A stretch of DNA of 64,000 bases from Paracoccaceae bacterium (GTDB lineage Bacteria > Pseudomonadota > Alphaproteobacteria > Rhodobacterales > Rhodobacteraceae). Positions 44,910-54,752 of the stretch are shown one piece after another (position 1 is the first letter of the stretch; every line of letters starts with the position of its first letter). Both the position numbers and the translations under genes were made by a program. The DNA lies in the NCBI GenBank assembly GCA_024742835.1, contig JANSXS010000004.1, positions 58,553 through 122,552 of the forward strand. Reading direction: 5' to 3'. The notes beneath the pieces were generated by a model. That model did no database searches. It worked only from the letters and a program-made list of their open reading frames with translations, and had not been told where the DNA came from.

Positions 44910-46119
44910 TGCAGCGCCCCCGCCTGCACGTCACCGGGCCGCAGGCCCCGGTCCAGCGCGCGCAACTGGTCTGGCGTCAGCACCGATTCCAGCGGGGTCA
45001 GCCCGTCGTAATGCGCTGCCGCCTCTTCATGCGCGGGGTCAGAGCGCAGCAATTGCCACCGGCGTTCATCCAGCAGGGCGCGCGCGGCCTGTGCGCGTCC
45101 GGCTTTCGTGGCCACGCCATCAGCCCGGATCAGCCCCCGCCCCCGCATCAGCCGCAGGGTCAAAGGCTCGTAAATCGGCTGGCCCTGCGCCAGCGCCAGC
45201 AACCCCTGCCGCACATGCACCCGCGCCTGAAACCGGCGGTGGCGCAGAATGGCCGCCAGCACACCGCGCCCCGGTGCCAGCACCAGCGACAGCGCGAACA
45301 GGCCAAAGGCCACGAGAACGACAATCGGGCCTGTCGGAAGCCCCGGCGCGGTGGCTGAAATCGCCGCACCGACATAGCCTGACACGCCCCCGATTCCGCC
45401 CGCCAGCAGCACCACATGATCGACGCGCTCGCTCCAGAATCTGGCCGCGACCGCCGGAATGATCAGAAGCGCCACGATCAGGATCAGCCCCACGATCTTG
45501 AGCCCGACAACCGTAATCGCAAGCGCCAGCCCCATCATCGCCAGTTCGATCCGGTGCACATTCATGCCTGCGCCTGCGGCGAATTCAGGATCGAACGCCA
45601 CCATCGTCATGGGCCGTCGCAACAGCGCGACAAGCGCCAGTACCAGCGCACCACCCAGCGCGATCACCAGCGCGTCATTCCACAGCATCCCGGCGGTGGA
45701 GCCAAGCAGAAAGCTTTCCAGCCCCGCCTGCCGCCCCGAGCTCATGCTTTGAATCACCGTCAACAGCACGACGCCCAGACCATAGAACACCGACAGCACC
45801 GCGCCGATGGCCGCATCCTCGGACAGGCGCGTGCGGTTGGTCAGCGCCGACACGCATAACAGCCCCACCGCCGAGCTGATTGCCGAGCCCAGCAAAAGCC
45901 CCGGCAGCGCGCGCCCGTCGCCACCCAGCGCCACCATGGCCATGAAGGCCAGCGCGACACCGGGCAGGGTGGCATGGCTGATCGCGTCGCTCACCAGCGC
46001 CCGCTTGCCAAGGAACAGGAACGTTCCCGTCGCCCCCGCCGCCAGCCCCAAAAGGGCCGCGCCGATGGTCACAAGCGTGGCATTGTATCCAAGCTGAAGC
46101 GTCAGCGCCTCCAACAGCA

Positions 46120-46120
<1 letters not shown>
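44906..46120 (-). CDS. Metal ABC transporter permease fused to a DtxR-like C-terminal region
   Basis: A 404-residue protein. Residues 1-282 are an ABC-3 permease (FLFLGKRALVSDAISHATLPGVALA, GLKIVGLILIVALLIIPAVAARF). Residues about 285-404 are a soluble extension absent from ordinary ZnuB/SitC permeases. By eye, 303-343 resembles a shortened DtxR winged helix (LRLMRGRGLIRADGVATKAGR). Residues 344-393 resemble the DtxR metal-binding/dimerisation helices; AHEEA (H364) and PLESVLTPDQL (E378) align with H98 and E105 of DtxR, while C102 and H79 are not conserved. The same permease-repressor fusion occurs as YtgC/YtgR in Chlamydia, with the same gene order. One base (46120) is shared with the ATPase gene. 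Confidence 0.85.
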
Positions 46121-46898
<778 letters not shown>

Positions 46899-46902
<4 letters not shown>

Positions 46903-47861
46903 GCCCCCTGACCCAGCTTGCCATCCATGCCGCCCGTGGGCGCCTGTCCGCCAAGGGCGCGGGCGATGGTGGTCACGTTGTGGTCGATCATCCCGATATA
47001 GGTGCCCTCATAGCTGCCCGGCGCGCCCATCGCGTCGGAATACAGCTCGCCGCCGATGCGCACCTCATGGCCCTGCGCGGCGGCGCCTTCGATCAATGCG
47101 CGGATGTTGCGGTCGCTGACCGATGTTTCGATGAACACAGCGCCGATCCCGCGCGTCAGCAGCATATCGGCCAGGGTGGCGATGCGGTTCAGCCCGGCCT
47201 CTGATTCGGTCGATATGCCCTGAATGCCCACCACCTCGAACCCGTAGGCGCGCCCGAAATAGCCGAACGCGTCATGCGCGGTCAAAAGCACGCGCCTCTG
47301 TGCTGGAACGCTCTCCACAACCTCGCGCGCATAGGCCGAAAGCCGGTCAATCGCGGCCAGATGTTCCCTTGCATTCACTGTGAATGCGTTTGCATGTTCC
47401 GGGGCAACGTCGATCAGCGCATCCCGCACGGCGCGCACCACATGGGCCCACAGGTCGGGCACCATCCAGACATGCGGGTCGAACTTGCCGGCGTAATCCT
47501 CATGCCCGATCAACAGATCCTCCGGCACCGCCTCTCCGACCGCGACAACGCGGTTGCGCGATGACAGCTTGCCCAGAAACGCCTCCATCTGCGCCTCAAG
47601 ATACAGACCGTGCCACAGCACCAGATCCGCCCGTGTCGCGGCCAGGATATCGGTGCGGGTCTGCCGGTAGGAATGCGGATCAATGCCCGCCCCCATCAGC
47701 GCGCGCACCTCTGCCATATCGCCGCCGACTTGCCGTGCCGCATCCGCGATCATGCCCGTGGTCGCCACGACAGACAGCCGCGTGTCGGCCCGCAGCGGGC
47801 TTGCCGCGATCAGCGTGGCCCCAAGAGCAAGGCCAAGAAACGTTCTGCGATCAGATGCCAT
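46899..47861 (-). CDS. TroA-like metal-binding periplasmic protein, probably Tat exported
   Basis: A 320-residue cluster A-I solute-binding protein. Predicted metal ligands H63 (DPHSY), H130 (FDPHVW), H196 ([10 protein letters not shown]) and D276 (YSDAMG) keep the spacing of TroA H68/H133/H199/D279, a Zn/Mn/Fe-binding set. There is no His-rich loop of the ZnuA type. The N-terminus [15 protein letters not shown] looks like a twin-arginine signal. The ATG at 47861 (MASDRR) has GGAG 11 nt upstream; the frame extends 17 codons further to an ATG at 47912, over the Fur-like palindrome. First gene of the metal operon. Confidence 0.9.
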
Positions 47862-47891
47862 GGATGAAGATGCTCCGTCAGATTTTGAATT

Positions 47892-47910
47892 GAATGTGAT
47901 AGTCATTCGC
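47892..47910 (-). promoter_or_regulatory. Fur/Mur-like operator before the metal ABC operon
   Basis: On the minus strand GCGAATGACTATCACATTC is an imperfect palindrome (GAATG-N7-CATTC) that agrees with the 19-bp Fur consensus at about 12 positions. It lies about 30 bp before the binding-protein start, where a metal-sensing Fur family repressor (Mur or Fur) would act. Whether it answers to manganese, iron or zinc cannot be told. The match was scored by eye only. Confidence 0.5.
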
Positions 47911-48053
47911 AAAAAGTCAACCTATCCCCGCCGCAATCCCGCAAACGCGGCGCAAAAGGCTCGGTTTTGCACCTATTCCACCTGCTTGCCGCCCTTGCGA
48001 TGCGCGCTGCGCCGTGCCACCTACGGCCATCGCACGCAACTCCGGACCCGCCC

Positions 48054-48968
48054 ATGCACAGCGCCTTGCCCCGCCACGTCACCCCGCGCAATCCCGGCCA
48101 GCCGCTCGACCTTGGCTTGATACAGGCCACCCGGATCGACGAAACCGCCCTCACGACACAGGCCGCAGGCATCGCCGCAGCGCCACCACCAGACCGCACT
48201 TGGGATCTGTTGCGCGCGGTTGCCTGCATGGACCTGACCACGTTGTCCGGCGACGATACCGCCGCGCGCGTTCAGCAGCTATGCGCCCGCGCGCAGCAGC
48301 CCTTGCCCGATTCGGTTCTGACGCGCCACGGCGCGTGCGGTCTGACCGTCGCCGCGATCTGCGTCTACCACCAGATGATCGCCCCCGCACGTGCCGCGCT
48401 GTCGGGCAGTGGTCTCCCCGTCGCCACCGTGTCAGCCGGGTTCCCGCATGGCCTGTCGCCCTTTGATACCCGCGTCGCGGAAATCAGGGCAAGTGTCGCC
48501 GCCGGTGCCACCGAGATCGACATCGTGATCGCCCGGCACCTTGCGCTGACCCGCGACTGGCCCGCGCTTTATGAAGAGATCCGCGCGTTTCGCACCGCTT
48601 GTGGAGACGCGCATCTCAAAGTCATCCTCGCCACCGGAGAGCTTGGCACGCTCACCACAGTGGCCCGCGCGTCGCAGGTGGCGATGATGGCGGGGGCAGA
48701 TTTCATAAAGACATCGACCGGCAAGGAAAAGGTCAACGCAACCCCGCCCGTCGCCCTGACGATGCTGCGCCAGATCGCCACCTACCACGCCCGTACCGGG
48801 TTCCGCGTCGGCTTCAAACCCGCCGGCGGCATCTCCACCGCCAACGCGGCGCTGGGCTACATGGCGCTGATGCGCGCCGAACTGGGCGAAGACTGGCTGA
48901 CCCCCGCGCTTTTCCGCTTCGGCGCGTCGTCCCTGCTGGGGGATATCGAGACGGTGCTGGGTGGCTAA
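48054..48968 (+). CDS. deoC: Deoxyribose-phosphate aldolase
   Basis: A 304-residue DeoC that splits 2-deoxyribose-5-phosphate into glyceraldehyde-3-phosphate and acetaldehyde. Schiff-base lysine: DFIKTSTGKEKVNATPP; second lysine: GFKPAGGIST. LKVILATGELGT supports the assignment. It belongs to the longer, animal/alphaproteobacterial type rather than the E. coli 259-residue type. The ATG at 48054 (MHSALPRH) is chosen; upstream in-frame codons add an unlikely leader. It is divergent from the metal operon. Confidence 0.92.
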   Translation: MHSALPRHVTPRNPGQPLDLGLIQATRIDETALTTQAAGIAAAPPPDRTWDLLRAVACMDLTTLSGDDTAARVQQLCARAQQPLPDSVLTRHGACGLTVAAICVYHQMIAPARAALSGSGLPVATVSAGFPHGLSPFDTRVAEIRASVAAGATEIDIVIARHLALTRDWPALYEEIRAFRTACGDAHLKVILATGELGTLTTVARASQVAMMAGADFIKTSTGKEKVNATPPVALTMLRQIATYHARTGFRVGFKPAGGISTANAALGYMALMRAELGEDWLTPALFRFGASSLLGDIETVLGG

Positions 48969-49433
48969 GTGGATGCGACGGCGGGCCTGAGCGGTCGTTC
49001 TTGGTGCGTGCAGAGAATGGCAAGACTGAGCCCTTGATGGACATTGACGACACGAGCCGCGCAGGGGAAGTCCGCCGCTAGCCCAACAAAAAACCTCTGC
49101 CACATTGGCGATGAAGGTGAGTTGGTGCGGTGGTTCAGGCCAAAGGCACCGGCGGTGTCCCCGTTCTTGCCTCAGTTCGGCCTTGTCAAAGCACCGCAGC
49201 TTTGACACCGTCCCGGTCCGCCAATAGCTCGTTCGGAAGCCTGTGAATTTTTGTACAAATTGCACTGAGGCCCCGCAAAACCTGCTACGAATTGTACAAA
49301 ATCGCCGCGTCTCCCCGCCCTGCGCGGGCTGGGCTCCGCTTTGACCAAACTCGGCCCTGCGCGCATTCTCGCCATTGCCCAGCCGACGCTTTCGTGGTCG
49401 AACTCGGCAAGTTAAAGATCGGTTGGACAGCAC
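48969..49433. other. 465-bp non-coding stretch before livHMGF
   Basis: No convincing gene is present; open frames here lack start signals and recognisable products. The second half is locally AT-richer and holds two TTGTACAA palindromes, listed separately. CAAAGCACCGCAGCTTTGA near 49190 is a small inverted repeat. No solute-binding-protein gene or remnant could be made out. Confidence 0.6.
49251..49299. promoter_or_regulatory. Paired TTGTACAA palindromes upstream of livH
   Basis: Perfect 8-bp palindromes TTGTACAA occur at 49251-49258 and 49292-49299, both flanked by A/T (TTTTTGTACAAATT and GAATTGTACAAAAT). Their centres are 41 bp apart, about four helical turns, so they lie on the same DNA face. 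This is the layout of a two-site operator about 140 bp before livH. The cognate regulator is not in the window. Confidence 0.5.
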
Positions 49434-50360
49434 ATGGATCTTGGTCCCTATATACTTTTGGCCACGCTCGAAGGCGCGGTAACGGCGGCGGTGCTGGCGC
49501 TGACCGCCGTCGGTCTGAGCCTTGTGTTTGGCGTGATGCGCGTCGTCAACATTGCCCATGGCGAATTTTTCATGCTGGGCGCGGTGATCGCGTGGTATGT
49601 GGCAAATGGGCTAAGTGGCCACCCTGCCACAGGTTTTTTCGCCGCCCTGATCATCGCACCCCTGCTTGTGGGCGTGTTGGCCATGGCCGTGGACATGACC
49701 ATTCTCAAACGTCTGAACTATGATCCCGAACGCACCATCGTCGCCACGATCGGCCTGCTTTACATTCTCCAGCAAGGTGCGCTGATGACCTATGGCCCCG
49801 AGGCTCGCCCCGTCGAAGCGCCGTTCAACACTCGCATCGCGCTGCCATGGCCGGAATGGGGGGAAACGGGCCTGTCGTTTTACTACCCTTGGGGGCTGTC
49901 CACCACCAGTTACAAGCTGGCCGTGATAGCCGCCGCAGCCCTTGTTTTACTGGGAGTTTGGGGCATGATGACCCGCACGAAGCTGGGCCTTGTCATGCGC
50001 GCCACGCAGGCGGATCGCGAAATGGCGCTGGCCTTTGGCATCCCGGTCGAGCGGGTCTATGCGATGGTTTTCGGGATCGGCGCGGGGCTTGCCGCGCTGG
50101 CCGCCGTGCTGATCGTGCCCATCCAGCAGGCGCATTATCTGATGGGCGCGGACCCGCTTTTGCTCAGTTTCATCGTGGTCATCATCGGCGGGCTTGGCAG
50201 CCTGCCCGGCACCGTTGTTGCCGCCATCATCATCGGGCTAAGTGACGGCATCATATCGGTTTTCTTCTCGCCCACACTAGCCAAGATCCTGGCCACGCTG
50301 CTTGTCGGTCTGGTGCTGGTGTTCCGCCCACAGGGGCTGTTCGGGACGCGCGCAGCATGA
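49434..50360 (+). CDS. livH: Branched-chain amino acid-type ABC permease LivH
   Basis: A 308-residue inner-membrane permease with about eight helices. LivH-type motifs are LSLVFGVMRVVNIAHGEFFMLGA near the N-terminus and FIVVIIGGLGSLPGTVVAAIIIG near the C-terminus. The first of four overlapping genes (livH-M-G-F). No periplasmic binding protein is encoded next to them, so the substrate (branched-chain amino acids, amides, urea or others) is open. Confidence 0.88.
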   Translation: MDLGPYILLATLEGAVTAAVLALTAVGLSLVFGVMRVVNIAHGEFFMLGAVIAWYVANGLSGHPATGFFAALIIAPLLVGVLAMAVDMTILKRLNYDPERTIVATIGLLYILQQGALMTYGPEARPVEAPFNTRIALPWPEWGETGLSFYYPWGLSTTSYKLAVIAAAALVLLGVWGMMTRTKLGLVMRATQADREMALAFGIPVERVYAMVFGIGAGLAALAAVLIVPIQQAHYLMGADPLLLSFIVVIIGGLGSLPGTVVAAIIIGLSDGIISVFFSPTLAKILATLLVGLVLVFRPQGLFGTRAA

Positions 50361-51298
50361 GCGCGTCACGTGTTCTGGTGCTCCATCTGGGTTTGCTGGC
50401 GGGGCTGTTCGCGCTGCAATTCGTGCTGCCTGCCTATCATCATGGCAACCTCGCACGGATCATGGTGCTTGCGGCCTATGCCGTTGGTTACAATATCCTT
50501 TTTGGCTATACTGGCCTTCTCAGCCTTGGTCATGCGCTGTTCTTTGCGGCCGGCATGTACGGCATGGCGTTGATGATTCAGCATGGCGGCGCGTCGCCTG
50601 CGCCCGCGCTGCTTGCCGGGGTGCTTGCGGGAGCGGTTGTGTCGGGCCTGCTCGCACTTTTGGCGCTGCGCACCACGGGTGTCGCCTTCATGATCGTGAC
50701 GCTGATGTTCGCGCAGGCGGGGTACCTCACGATCCTCTACTTCGCGGAGTGGACACGCGGCGACGAGGGCTTCGTCATCCAGCAGGCACAGCGCGTCCTG
50801 TGGGGCATCGACCTGAGCCAGCCGACAGCCCGGTATTTCGCGGCTTGGGCGTTGTTTTCATTGGTTTTTCTGATCTCGCTCTGGCTGGTGCGGCGGCCTT
50901 TCGGGCGCACGCTGATCGCCATTCGTGAAAACGAGGAGCGGGTGCGTATGCTGGGTTATGACACCTTTGCCCACAAGCTGGGCGCGATGGTGATATCGGG
51001 CACGATCTCGGCGGGGGCAGGGGCGGCGTACGGGCTGCTGTTCGGCTATGCGGGGGCCAGCTTCGCATCTGTGCAATATTCAATCTTTCCCTTGCTTTGG
51101 GTGCTTTTGGGGGGCGCTGGCACGGTGCTGGGGCCGTTCGTGGGCACGTTGTTCATGTTCTATCTCATTGACCTGAGTTCCGGTATAACCTCGGCCTATA
51201 TGCTGATTGCGGGTGTCGTGCTTGTCCTGCTGACGCTGTTCGCGCCACAGGGCCTGGTTGGCGAACTGCGCAAGCGGATCTTTCGGGGGCTGCCATGA
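50357..51298 (+). CDS. livM: Branched-chain amino acid-type ABC permease LivM
   Basis: A 313-residue permease, partner of LivH, overlapping it by 4 nt (ATGA). LivM-type motifs are NILFGYTGLLSLGHALFFAAGMY and GAGTVLGPFVGTLFMFYL, plus the cytosolic coupling segment RPFGRTLIAIRENEERVRMLGYD. About nine hydrophobic segments are visible. Its stop overlaps the first ATPase gene. Confidence 0.88.
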   Translation: MSASRVLVLHLGLLAGLFALQFVLPAYHHGNLARIMVLAAYAVGYNILFGYTGLLSLGHALFFAAGMYGMALMIQHGGASPAPALLAGVLAGAVVSGLLALLALRTTGVAFMIVTLMFAQAGYLTILYFAEWTRGDEGFVIQQAQRVLWGIDLSQPTARYFAAWALFSLVFLISLWLVRRPFGRTLIAIRENEERVRMLGYDTFAHKLGAMVISGTISAGAGAAYGLLFGYAGASFASVQYSIFPLLWVLLGGAGTVLGPFVGTLFMFYLIDLSSGITSAYMLIAGVVLVLLTLFAPQGLVGELRKRIFRGLP

Positions 51299-52008
51299 CG
51301 TTGTTGTCAACGCGCGGCCTGTCGAAATCCTTTGATGGTTTGCAGGCTGTGACGGACGTGTCTTTCGAGGTGGCAAAGGGCGATATCCACGCGCTGATCG
51401 GCCCGAATGGCGCGGGCAAGACGACGCTGGTGGGCATGATCTGCGGGCGGGTCGCCCCAAGCGCGGGGCAGGTCATCTTTGACGGGCAAGACATCACCGA
51501 CCTGCCCGCGCATCGCCGGATCATGCTGGGCATGGCCTATACGTTTCAGATCACGTCGATTTTTCGCGGTCTCGACGTGGCCGAGAACGTGGCGCTTGCC
51601 GCGCGCAGACGGCATCCAGCGCCCCGCGTGGCAGAGGCCGTTGCCAAAGCCCTCAGGCAGGTGGGGCTTGCACCTTATTCCGATGAGACGGCGGGCAACC
51701 TGTCTTACGGCCATCAGCGCCTGCTGGAAATCGCGATGGGGCTGGTACAACAACCGCGCCTGTTGATCCTTGATGAGCCGACACAGGGCCTGTCCGAGGG
51801 AGAGATCGCGGGCTTCAAGACGCTTGTTCGGGATCTCAAATCGGAAACAACCCTTCTTTTGATCGAGCACAACATGAGCGTCGTGATGGAAACCGCCGAC
51901 CGGGTCAGCGTGCTCAATGCCGGAGCAATCCTCGCCGAAGGGACACCGGCGGAGATTCGTGCCAATGCCGCCGTGCAGGCCGCTTACCTGGGGACGAGCG
52001 ATGCTTGA
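51295..52008 (+). CDS. livG: Branched-chain amino acid-type ABC ATPase LivG
   Basis: A 237-residue ABC ATPase. Walker A is GPNGAGKTTLVGMI, the Q-loop region is YTFQITSIF, the signature is LSYGHQRLLEIAMGL and Walker B is LLILDEPTQGLS. It is about 20 residues shorter than enteric LivG, mainly in the helical region after the Q-loop. The signature LSYGHQ is the usual LivG variant. It overlaps livM by 4 nt and livF by 8 nt. Confidence 0.88.
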   Translation: MTLLSTRGLSKSFDGLQAVTDVSFEVAKGDIHALIGPNGAGKTTLVGMICGRVAPSAGQVIFDGQDITDLPAHRRIMLGMAYTFQITSIFRGLDVAENVALAARRRHPAPRVAEAVAKALRQVGLAPYSDETAGNLSYGHQRLLEIAMGLVQQPRLLILDEPTQGLSEGEIAGFKTLVRDLKSETTLLLIEHNMSVVMETADRVSVLNAGAILAEGTPAEIRANAAVQAAYLGTSDA

Positions 52009-52696
52009 GTTGCGCGAAATCAGTGCCGGTTACGGACATGCGCAGGTGCTGCGAGAACTGTCCCTTAGCGTTGCACCGGGTGAAATCCTGTGCCTTTTGG
52101 GCCGTAATGGCGCGGGCAAGACCACCACGATGAAGGCCGTGATGGGGCTTTTGCCGCTGATATCCGGGTCGGTCTGGCTTGACGGGCAAGAGATCAGCCG
52201 CCTGCCGCCGCATCGGGTGCCGCAGGCCGGGCTTGGCTATGTCCCGCAGGGGCGGCGGCTTTTCACCGGGCTGAGCGTGGCGCAAAACCTTGAAATCGGG
52301 CTGCGCACACGTGGCTCCGGACGGCATGTGCGGGACGAGGTTCTGGCGCTTTTTCCGCGCCTGCGCGAACGCCTGTCACAACGCGCCGAGACGCTCTCTG
52401 GGGGTGAGCAACAGATGCTGGCGATGGCGCGGGCACTTTGTATCGAACCCAAGGCGCTGTTGCTGGACGAGCCGACTGAGGGTTTGCAGCCTTCGATGAT
52501 CGACGCGATCCGGCAGGTGATCGCGCGCCTCCGTGAAAGCGGCGTTGCGATCCTGTTGGTGGAACAGCGGGTCGATGCTGTGCTGTCGGTGGCGGATCGC
52601 GTGGTGTTTATCGAAAACGGACGTAACGGTGAAACCATGTCCGCAGAGGCGCTTCGCAAGGATCACAGCCTGATCGACCGCTATGTCGGGATATGA
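52001..52696 (+). CDS. livF: Branched-chain amino acid-type ABC ATPase LivF
   Basis: A 231-residue ABC ATPase. Walker A is GRNGAGKTTTMKAVMG, the signature is LSGGEQQMLAMARAL and Walker B is ALLLDEPTEGLQP. The LivF-type Q-loop region LGYVPQGRRLFTGLSV is present. The ATG at 52001 lies inside livG; the frame is open further upstream but that is livG shadow. It is the last gene of the liv set. Confidence 0.88.
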   Translation: MLELREISAGYGHAQVLRELSLSVAPGEILCLLGRNGAGKTTTMKAVMGLLPLISGSVWLDGQEISRLPPHRVPQAGLGYVPQGRRLFTGLSVAQNLEIGLRTRGSGRHVRDEVLALFPRLRERLSQRAETLSGGEQQMLAMARALCIEPKALLLDEPTEGLQPSMIDAIRQVIARLRESGVAILLVEQRVDAVLSVADRVVFIENGRNGETMSAEALRKDHSLIDRYVGI

Positions 52697-52771
52697 CCGC
52701 TTGGGGCTGACCTTTCCAGTCAGACGCTCTATACGCAGGCGTGATCAGGATCACAAAGGTCATTCCCTTCC

Positions 52772-54556
52772 ATGAGCGACACCAAGAAGGCCAAGCGCCA
52801 GCCGCTGTATTCCGAAGCCGACCGCGACAACATGCGGTGGTTCTGGCGACTGTACCTGCGCAAGCACGCGGGCAAACTGTTGATCGTGCTGGGGCTGATC
52901 CTCGTGCAGGGGCTGGTCTATCAACAGTTCCTGGCGATGACCGAAAGCGGCTTGCGGGTGATCTTCGAATCCGGCGCGATGCGCGAGCTGATCATGGTCT
53001 GCGTGGTTGTCTTCGTGCTGTTCACCGTGCGGGGGGTGGTGTCCTTTCTGGCACCGATGATTACCGTGCGTATCTCCAATCAGGCGATTTTCGAGATGCG
53101 GCGCGATCTTGTGAGCCACCTCATGTCGCTGGATCTGGCCTATTTCGAACGCACGAAATCCGGCGAGATCATCCAGCGGCTGGTGACGCAGACGCAGGCG
53201 ATCGGCGTTTTCGTGGGGCTGGCGGTGGCAGGCGCCGTGCGCGATGCGGTGACGGTGGTGGTCGTGTCGGGCTACCTGATCTGGAAGAACCCCATCCTGT
53301 TCACGGCCGCTATCGTGGTGCTGCCCTTCATCATTGTCGTGATGAATTTCGTCTCGGACCGCGTGAAGCAGGGGCAGGGCGAGGCCGAGCAGGCCCTTGG
53401 CGGTTACATGAACGGGATCGAGGAAACGGTGAACGGTATGCGCACCGTAAAGATCGCCAGCCAGGAAGAAGTGGAAAAGAACCGCCTGCTGAAGGGCACG
53501 GCGTCTCTGCGTGGCCTGATGAACCGGGTGCAGATCACGCAGGCGCTGGTCATGCCGTCGATCGACCTGAGTTCCGCCTTTGTTTATGTGCTGGTGATTG
53601 GTGGTGGTGGCTACATGGTCCTCTCTCCCAGCTTCGACATGGACGGCGCGGAAATCATCACCTTTCTGCTTGGTATGGTCATGGTCTTCGATCCCGCACG
53701 GCTTCTGGCGCAGTTCTTTGGTGGGCTGCAATCCAATCTGGTGCTGCTGGACAGGGTGCGCGCGCTTTATGCCGAGCATCCCAGCATCAGCAACCGGCCC
53801 GACGCGCAACCGTCCTTCGACACCGCCGGGGATATCGTGCTGCGCGATGTACGCTTTTCCTACGCGCCGGATCAGCCCCTGTTCGACGGTCTGTCTTTGA
53901 CATTCGAGGGCGGCAAGGTTTCGGCCATCGTGGGCGCGACCGGCTCTGGCAAGACGACGATCCTGTCGCTTCTGTCGCGGCTTTATGATGTGCAGGGCGG
54001 AGAAATCACCTTCGGTGGTACGCCGATCCGGGATGTGCAGGTCGAGGCGTTGCGCGGGGCGTTTTCAGTCGTGGCGCAGGATATCGTCATCTTCAACGCG
54101 TCGATCTGGGACAATATCCGCTATGTGAACCCTGACGCCACCGACGCGGATATCTGGCAGGCCGCCGAGAATGCCGAGATCGCGGACCTGATCCGCCGCC
54201 GTGGGGAAACCCCTGTTGGCCCCAAAGGCGCGCAATTGTCGGGCGGACAGAAACAGCGGATCGCCATCGCGCGCGCTTTTCTGCGCGATGCGCCGATCCT
54301 GCTTTTGGACGAGGCGACAAGCGCGCTTGATCAGGCCACCGAGGCGCGCATCAAATCCGCACTCGATCGCCTCACGCGTGGCAAGACGACCATTGTCGTG
54401 GCGCACCGTCTGAGCTCGATTGCCGACGCCGACAGGATCTTCGTGCTGGAATCAGGTCAACTGATCGAGTCGGGAGGGCATGACGATCTTTTGACGCAAC
54501 AGGGTCTTTATGCGCAGCTCTACCGGGCGCAGAAAAAGGGCTATGACAGTCAGTAG
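52772..54556 (+). CDS. ABC exporter with fused membrane and ATPase domains (MsbA-like)
   Basis: A 594-residue half-transporter. An N-terminal six-helix membrane domain (about 25-320) is followed by an ABC ATPase domain: Walker A GATGSGKTTILSLL, signature LSGGQKQRIAIARAF and Walker B ILLLDEATSALDQ. It resembles the lipid/drug exporter group (MsbA, LmrA-like). Function as a dimer is expected; the cargo is unknown. It stands alone 75 bp after livF, and the hairpin GCGTG-GGACTG-CACGC at 54569-54584 follows the stop. Confidence 0.88.
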   Translation: MSDTKKAKRQPLYSEADRDNMRWFWRLYLRKHAGKLLIVLGLILVQGLVYQQFLAMTESGLRVIFESGAMRELIMVCVVVFVLFTVRGVVSFLAPMITVRISNQAIFEMRRDLVSHLMSLDLAYFERTKSGEIIQRLVTQTQAIGVFVGLAVAGAVRDAVTVVVVSGYLIWKNPILFTAAIVVLPFIIVVMNFVSDRVKQGQGEAEQALGGYMNGIEETVNGMRTVKIASQEEVEKNRLLKGTASLRGLMNRVQITQALVMPSIDLSSAFVYVLVIGGGGYMVLSPSFDMDGAEIITFLLGMVMVFDPARLLAQFFGGLQSNLVLLDRVRALYAEHPSISNRPDAQPSFDTAGDIVLRDVRFSYAPDQPLFDGLSLTFEGGKVSAIVGATGSGKTTILSLLSRLYDVQGGEITFGGTPIRDVQVEALRGAFSVVAQDIVIFNASIWDNIRYVNPDATDADIWQAAENAEIADLIRRRGETPVGPKGAQLSGGQKQRIAIARAFLRDAPILLLDEATSALDQATEARIKSALDRLTRGKTTIVVAHRLSSIADADRIFVLESGQLIESGGHDDLLTQQGLYAQLYRAQKKGYDSQ

Positions 54557-54656
54557 CCAGTAACGGCGGCGTGGGACTGCACGCGCTCCTGGTGCTGCTG
54601 ATCTCCTGGGGAAAGGCAGCGCCGGTAGAGAAAAATCCTTTGGCAACTCGGATGTG

Positions 54657-54740
54657 ACCCTTTTGATATTGCCTTCTTTTCAGGGTTTTCATAAGGGTGA
54701 CGGTGGGACACCCCTCCCCAACGAGGGGCGAATATCTGTA
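54657..54740 (+). promoter_or_regulatory. Structured 5' leader of serC (candidate serC RNA motif)
   Basis: The leader can form a long-range stem ACCCTT (54657-54662) with AAGGGT (54693-54698). A compact hairpin CCCCTC (54711-54716) - CCCAAC - GAGGGG (54723-54728) lies just ahead of the serC ribosome-binding site (AAGGAT). A conserved serC RNA motif is known upstream of serC-serA operons in alphaproteobacteria. Position and gene content match, but I did not compare it with the motif model. Confidence 0.5.
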
Positions 54741-54752
54741 AGGATACCACCA

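Noticed and set aside
48969..49433. Remnant of an insertion sequence or lost binding-protein gene before livH
   Set aside because: I could not find terminal repeats, transposase motifs or solute-binding-protein fragments in any frame.
48432..49559. Minus-strand frame of about 375 codons spanning deoC and the non-coding gap
   Set aside because: It runs opposite deoC and into livH, has no recognisable motif and would destroy the better-supported gene layout.
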